From positions 1 through 8,220 of the forward strand of contig JAISWN010000210.1 in NCBI GenBank assembly GCA_031271075.1: a stretch of 8,220 nt of DNA, written 5' to 3'. The stretch is from Treponema sp. GTDB taxonomy: Bacteria; Spirochaetota; Spirochaetia; Treponematales; Breznakiellaceae. This document shows positions 6,518-8,220 of this stretch, in pieces (the stretch's first letter is position 1; every line of letters begins with the position of its first letter). The notes under the pieces are model-generated. The model ran no database searches, was not told the origin of the DNA, and saw only the letters and a list, made by a program, of their open reading frames with translations. A program made the position numbers and the translations under genes.

Positions 6518-7882
6518 CTAAGCGTCCTCCGCCGGGCCATTTTCCCCCCATTCGGCCAGCTTGCGGTGAAGAGTCTTGCGGCCGATACCGAGAACGTCCG
6601 CGGTTTTACTTTTGTTCCCCTTGCAGGCGGAAAGGGTATCCCGGATGATCATCTTCTCCGATTCTTCCAGGCTGCTTCCCAGGGGGATCCGTATCCAGCC
6701 TTCGTCGCTCCGTTGCCGCAAGGTGGGGGGGAGGTCGTCCTCGGTGATGATGGATCCCCGGCTCATAACCACCGCGCTTTCCACGCAGTTCCTCAGCTCC
6801 CTTACGTTGCCGGGCCAGTCGTAGGCGTAGAGGGCCGCCCGGGCCTTTTCATCGATGCCTTCCACCGTTTTACTGTTCTCATCGGCAAATTCCTTAAGGA
6901 AAACGGCGATGAGCAGGGGAATGTCGTCCTTCCGGTCCCGCAGGGGGGGAACGTGGATGTTTACCACATTCAGCCGGAAGTAGAGATCCTCCCGGAAATT
7001 CCCCTTCTCGATCTCTTCCTTCAGGTTCCGGTTGGTGGCCGCCACGATACGCACATCGGTTTCGATGGTCTCCTCCCCCCCAAGGCGCTCGAATTTCTTT
7101 TCCTGCAGAACCCGCAGAAGTTTTATCTGAATGTTCTGATCGATTTCGCCTATCTCATCAAGAAACAGGGTTCCCTCGTTGGCGAGCTCAAAACGGCCCC
7201 TTACCCGGGACACTGCCCCGGTAAAAGCCCCCTTCTCGTGGCCGAAGAGTTCGCTTTCCAAAAGGCCGGCCGCCAGGGCCGCGCAGTGCACCTTGATCAG
7301 GGGCTTCCCCTTCCGGGGGGAAAGCCGGTGGATGGCGTCTGCCACCAGTTCCTTCCCCACCCCGCTTTCTCCGGTGATGAGGATGGAGGCTTTGGAGGGC
7401 GCTGCCCGGTCGATGGTGTCGAAGATCCGGCGCATGGGGGCGCTGGTGCCGATAATCGTTTCAAACTGCTTCCGGCGCTCAAGCTCCTCCTCCATCTCCC
7501 GGTGTTTAAGCGCCAATTCCCGGTTCGCCAGGGCCCGTTTGACCAACTGCCCCAGGTGATCCAGGTTGACCGGCTTGGTAAGGAAATCCCAGGCCCCCTG
7601 GCGCATGGCCTCCACGGCGTTTTCCACCGTGCCGTGGCCCGTAAGGACGATCACCGGAACGCCGGGGCTTTCCGCGCCGATATGCCGCAGCAGTTCTTCC
7701 CCGGAAAGGCCGGGCATCCGGAGGTCGGTTATCACCAGATCGATGTCCCCCCTGCCGAAACGCCGGAGCCCTTCCTTCCCATCCGCGGCGGTAACCACAT
7801 CGTAACCGTCCATTTCCAGGGAGACGGCGAGGCCTTCCCGAATGTTCTTTTCATCGTCTACCACGAGGAGTCTGAATTTCAC
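6518..7882 (-). CDS. NtrC-family sigma-54-dependent response regulator, 454 aa
   Basis: Three domains are clear. The receiver (1-120) has the acidic pocket Asp9/Asp10, phosphoacceptor Asp53 (VITDLRMPG), Thr81 and Lys103. A coiled-coil linker (121-141, rich in Glu/Arg/Lys) follows. The AAA+ central domain (142-375) has Walker A GESGVGKE (171-178), the sigma-54 contact loop GAFTGA (218-223), Walker B LFLDEIGE (239-246) and an arginine-finger region FREDLYFRLNV. The C-terminal Fis-type helix-turn-helix is at 420-445 (NKSKTADVLGIGRKTLHRKL). All key residues are intact, so it should be phosphorylated by its kinase, form an ATPase ring and activate transcription by RNA polymerase with sigma-54. The start is GTG at 7882, which overlaps the kinase stop as GTGA, with AGGAAGG just upstream; the two genes are translationally coupled. 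Target genes are not known; the envelope genes downstream are candidates by position only. Confidence 0.97.
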   Translation of the reverse strand: MKFRLLVVDDEKNIREGLAVSLEMDGYDVVTAADGKEGLRRFGRGDIDLVITDLRMPGLSGEELLRHIGAESPGVPVIVLTGHGTVENAVEAMRQGAWDFLTKPVNLDHLGQLVKRALANRELALKHREMEEELERRKQFETIIGTSAPMRRIFDTIDRAAPSKASILITGESGVGKELVADAIHRLSPRKGKPLIKVHCAALAAGLLESELFGHEKGAFTGAVSRVRGRFELANEGTLFLDEIGEIDQNIQIKLLRVLQEKKFERLGGEETIETDVRIVAATNRNLKEEIEKGNFREDLYFRLNVVNIHVPPLRDRKDDIPLLIAVFLKEFADENSKTVEGIDEKARAALYAYDWPGNVRELRNCVESAVVMSRGSIITEDDLPPTLRQRSDEGWIRIPLGSSLEESEKMIIRDTLSACKGNKSKTADVLGIGRKTLHRKLAEWGENGPAEDA

Positions 7883-8220
7883 CGCCCTTCCTCCCCGGCC
7901 CGGCCGCCGTCCAAAGAAGCCGCCCCGTTACCGGCGCCATCCTTCCCGAAGCCTTCCTTCCCGGCTCCATCCTTCCCGGAACCCTCCTTTCCGGCGACAT
8001 CCTTCCCGGAACCCTCGAAGCCGATAAGCCGCCGCTCCTTCTGGGGGATGGGGAGGCTGATGGTAAAGCAGGAGCCCTCCCCTTCCCGGGATTTTACGGC
8101 GATCTCCCCCCGGTGCTCCCGGATAATCTTGAACACCAGGGTAAGTCCCAGGCCCAGCCCCGTATCCCGGGTGGTAAAATAGGGATCGAAGATCTTGGAA
8201 AGGTTCTCCTCGGGGATCCC
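7879..8220 (-). CDS. Sensor histidine kinase, C-terminal 113 aa (start outside window)
   Basis: The frame enters from the right edge and ends at TGA (7881-7879). The first residues are the end of a HATPase_c domain: GIPEENLSKIFDPYFTT is the F box and DTGLGLGLTLV the G2 box, followed by the usual strand pattern GEIAVKSREGEGSCFTISLP. The catalytic histidine, N box and any sensor domain lie outside the window. After the normal end of the ATPase domain (about PIPQKERR) there is an extra tail of about 50 residues, rich in Gly, Lys, Asp, Glu and Ala, built from pentapeptides of the form G-x-G-K-D/E. Its stop codon overlaps the GTG start of the regulator by four bases, so the two form a coupled two-component pair. 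The kinase should phosphorylate Asp53 of that regulator. Confidence 0.93.
   Translation of the reverse strand, partial: GIPEENLSKIFDPYFTTRDTGLGLGLTLVFKIIREHRGEIAVKSREGEGSCFTISLPIPQKERRLIGFEGSGKDVAGKEGSGKDGAGKEGFGKDGAGNGAASLDGGRAGEEGR
7931..8020 (-). repeat. Three tandem 30-bp repeats encoding the kinase C-terminal tail
   Basis: Units 7931-7960, 7961-7990 and 7991-8020 are head to tail; neighbouring units match at 24-25 of 30 bases. On the minus strand each encodes a decapeptide, GSGKDVAGKE, GSGKDGAGKE and GFGKDGAGNG. Each decapeptide is two pentapeptides, so there is also a 15-bp sub-periodicity. Because the unit is a multiple of three, gain or loss of copies keeps both the kinase frame and the overlap with the regulator. 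Confidence 0.92.

Noticed and set aside
7931..8020. CRISPR array
   Set aside because: The three 30-bp repeats are directly adjacent with no spacers and lie in frame inside the kinase gene, so they are a coding tandem repeat.
6566..8182. A 538-codon plus-strand open frame opposite the regulator and kinase genes
   Set aside because: It is antisense to two genes with unmistakable domains, its translation is rich in Pro/Gly/His without family motifs, and such long antisense frames are expected from GC-rich third positions.

Overview
The window looks like chromosomal DNA of a spirochaete, most likely a Treponema-type organism, possibly a gut or termite-gut species. This is inferred from the gene types (large orphan lipoproteins, a secreted caspase-like protein ending in a DUF6273-like domain, NtrC-type regulation) and the moderately high GC. 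No RNA gene or other direct taxonomic marker is present. Seven protein genes are supported: one on the plus strand and six on the minus strand. The genes at both ends are cut by the window. There is no tRNA, rRNA, CRISPR array or insertion sequence.

Layout. (1) Positions 1-598, minus: the N-terminal 199 residues of an uncharacterised, probably TIM-barrel, enzyme-like protein. (2) 599-762: a divergent intergenic region with weak promoter candidates in both directions. (3) 763-3282, plus: a large orphan lipoprotein of 839 residues. (4) 3298-3630, minus: a small single-domain cupin, convergent with the lipoprotein. (5) 3709-5334, minus: a secreted caspase/metacaspase-fold protein (His97, Cys149) with an Ala/Pro/Gln linker and a C-terminal DUF6273-like domain. 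(6) 5384-6445, minus: a lipoprotein with a CsgG/LpoB-like part and a DUF4384-like part. (7) 6518-7882, minus: an NtrC-family sigma-54 response regulator. (8) 7879-8220, minus: the C-terminal end of its sensor histidine kinase, which overlaps the regulator start by 4 bases and carries an unusual 30-bp tandem repeat coding for a Gly/Lys/Asp/Glu tail.

How they may work together. The kinase and regulator form a translationally coupled two-component pair. The DUF4384/CsgG-like lipoprotein and the caspase protein are 49 bp apart on the same strand and probably form an envelope module downstream of that pair. Whether the regulator controls the module cannot be shown here, since no sigma-54 promoter was found in front of it.

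The most interesting signal is the last 38 codons of the caspase gene. Of these, 33 end in C or T with varied first and second bases, against 14 of the preceding 41. They code for the C-terminal end of a DUF6273-like domain, and a short inverted repeat follows the stop codon. This is what a variable region of a diversity-generating retroelement target could look like. No reverse transcriptase or template repeat lies in the window, so this remains a hypothesis.
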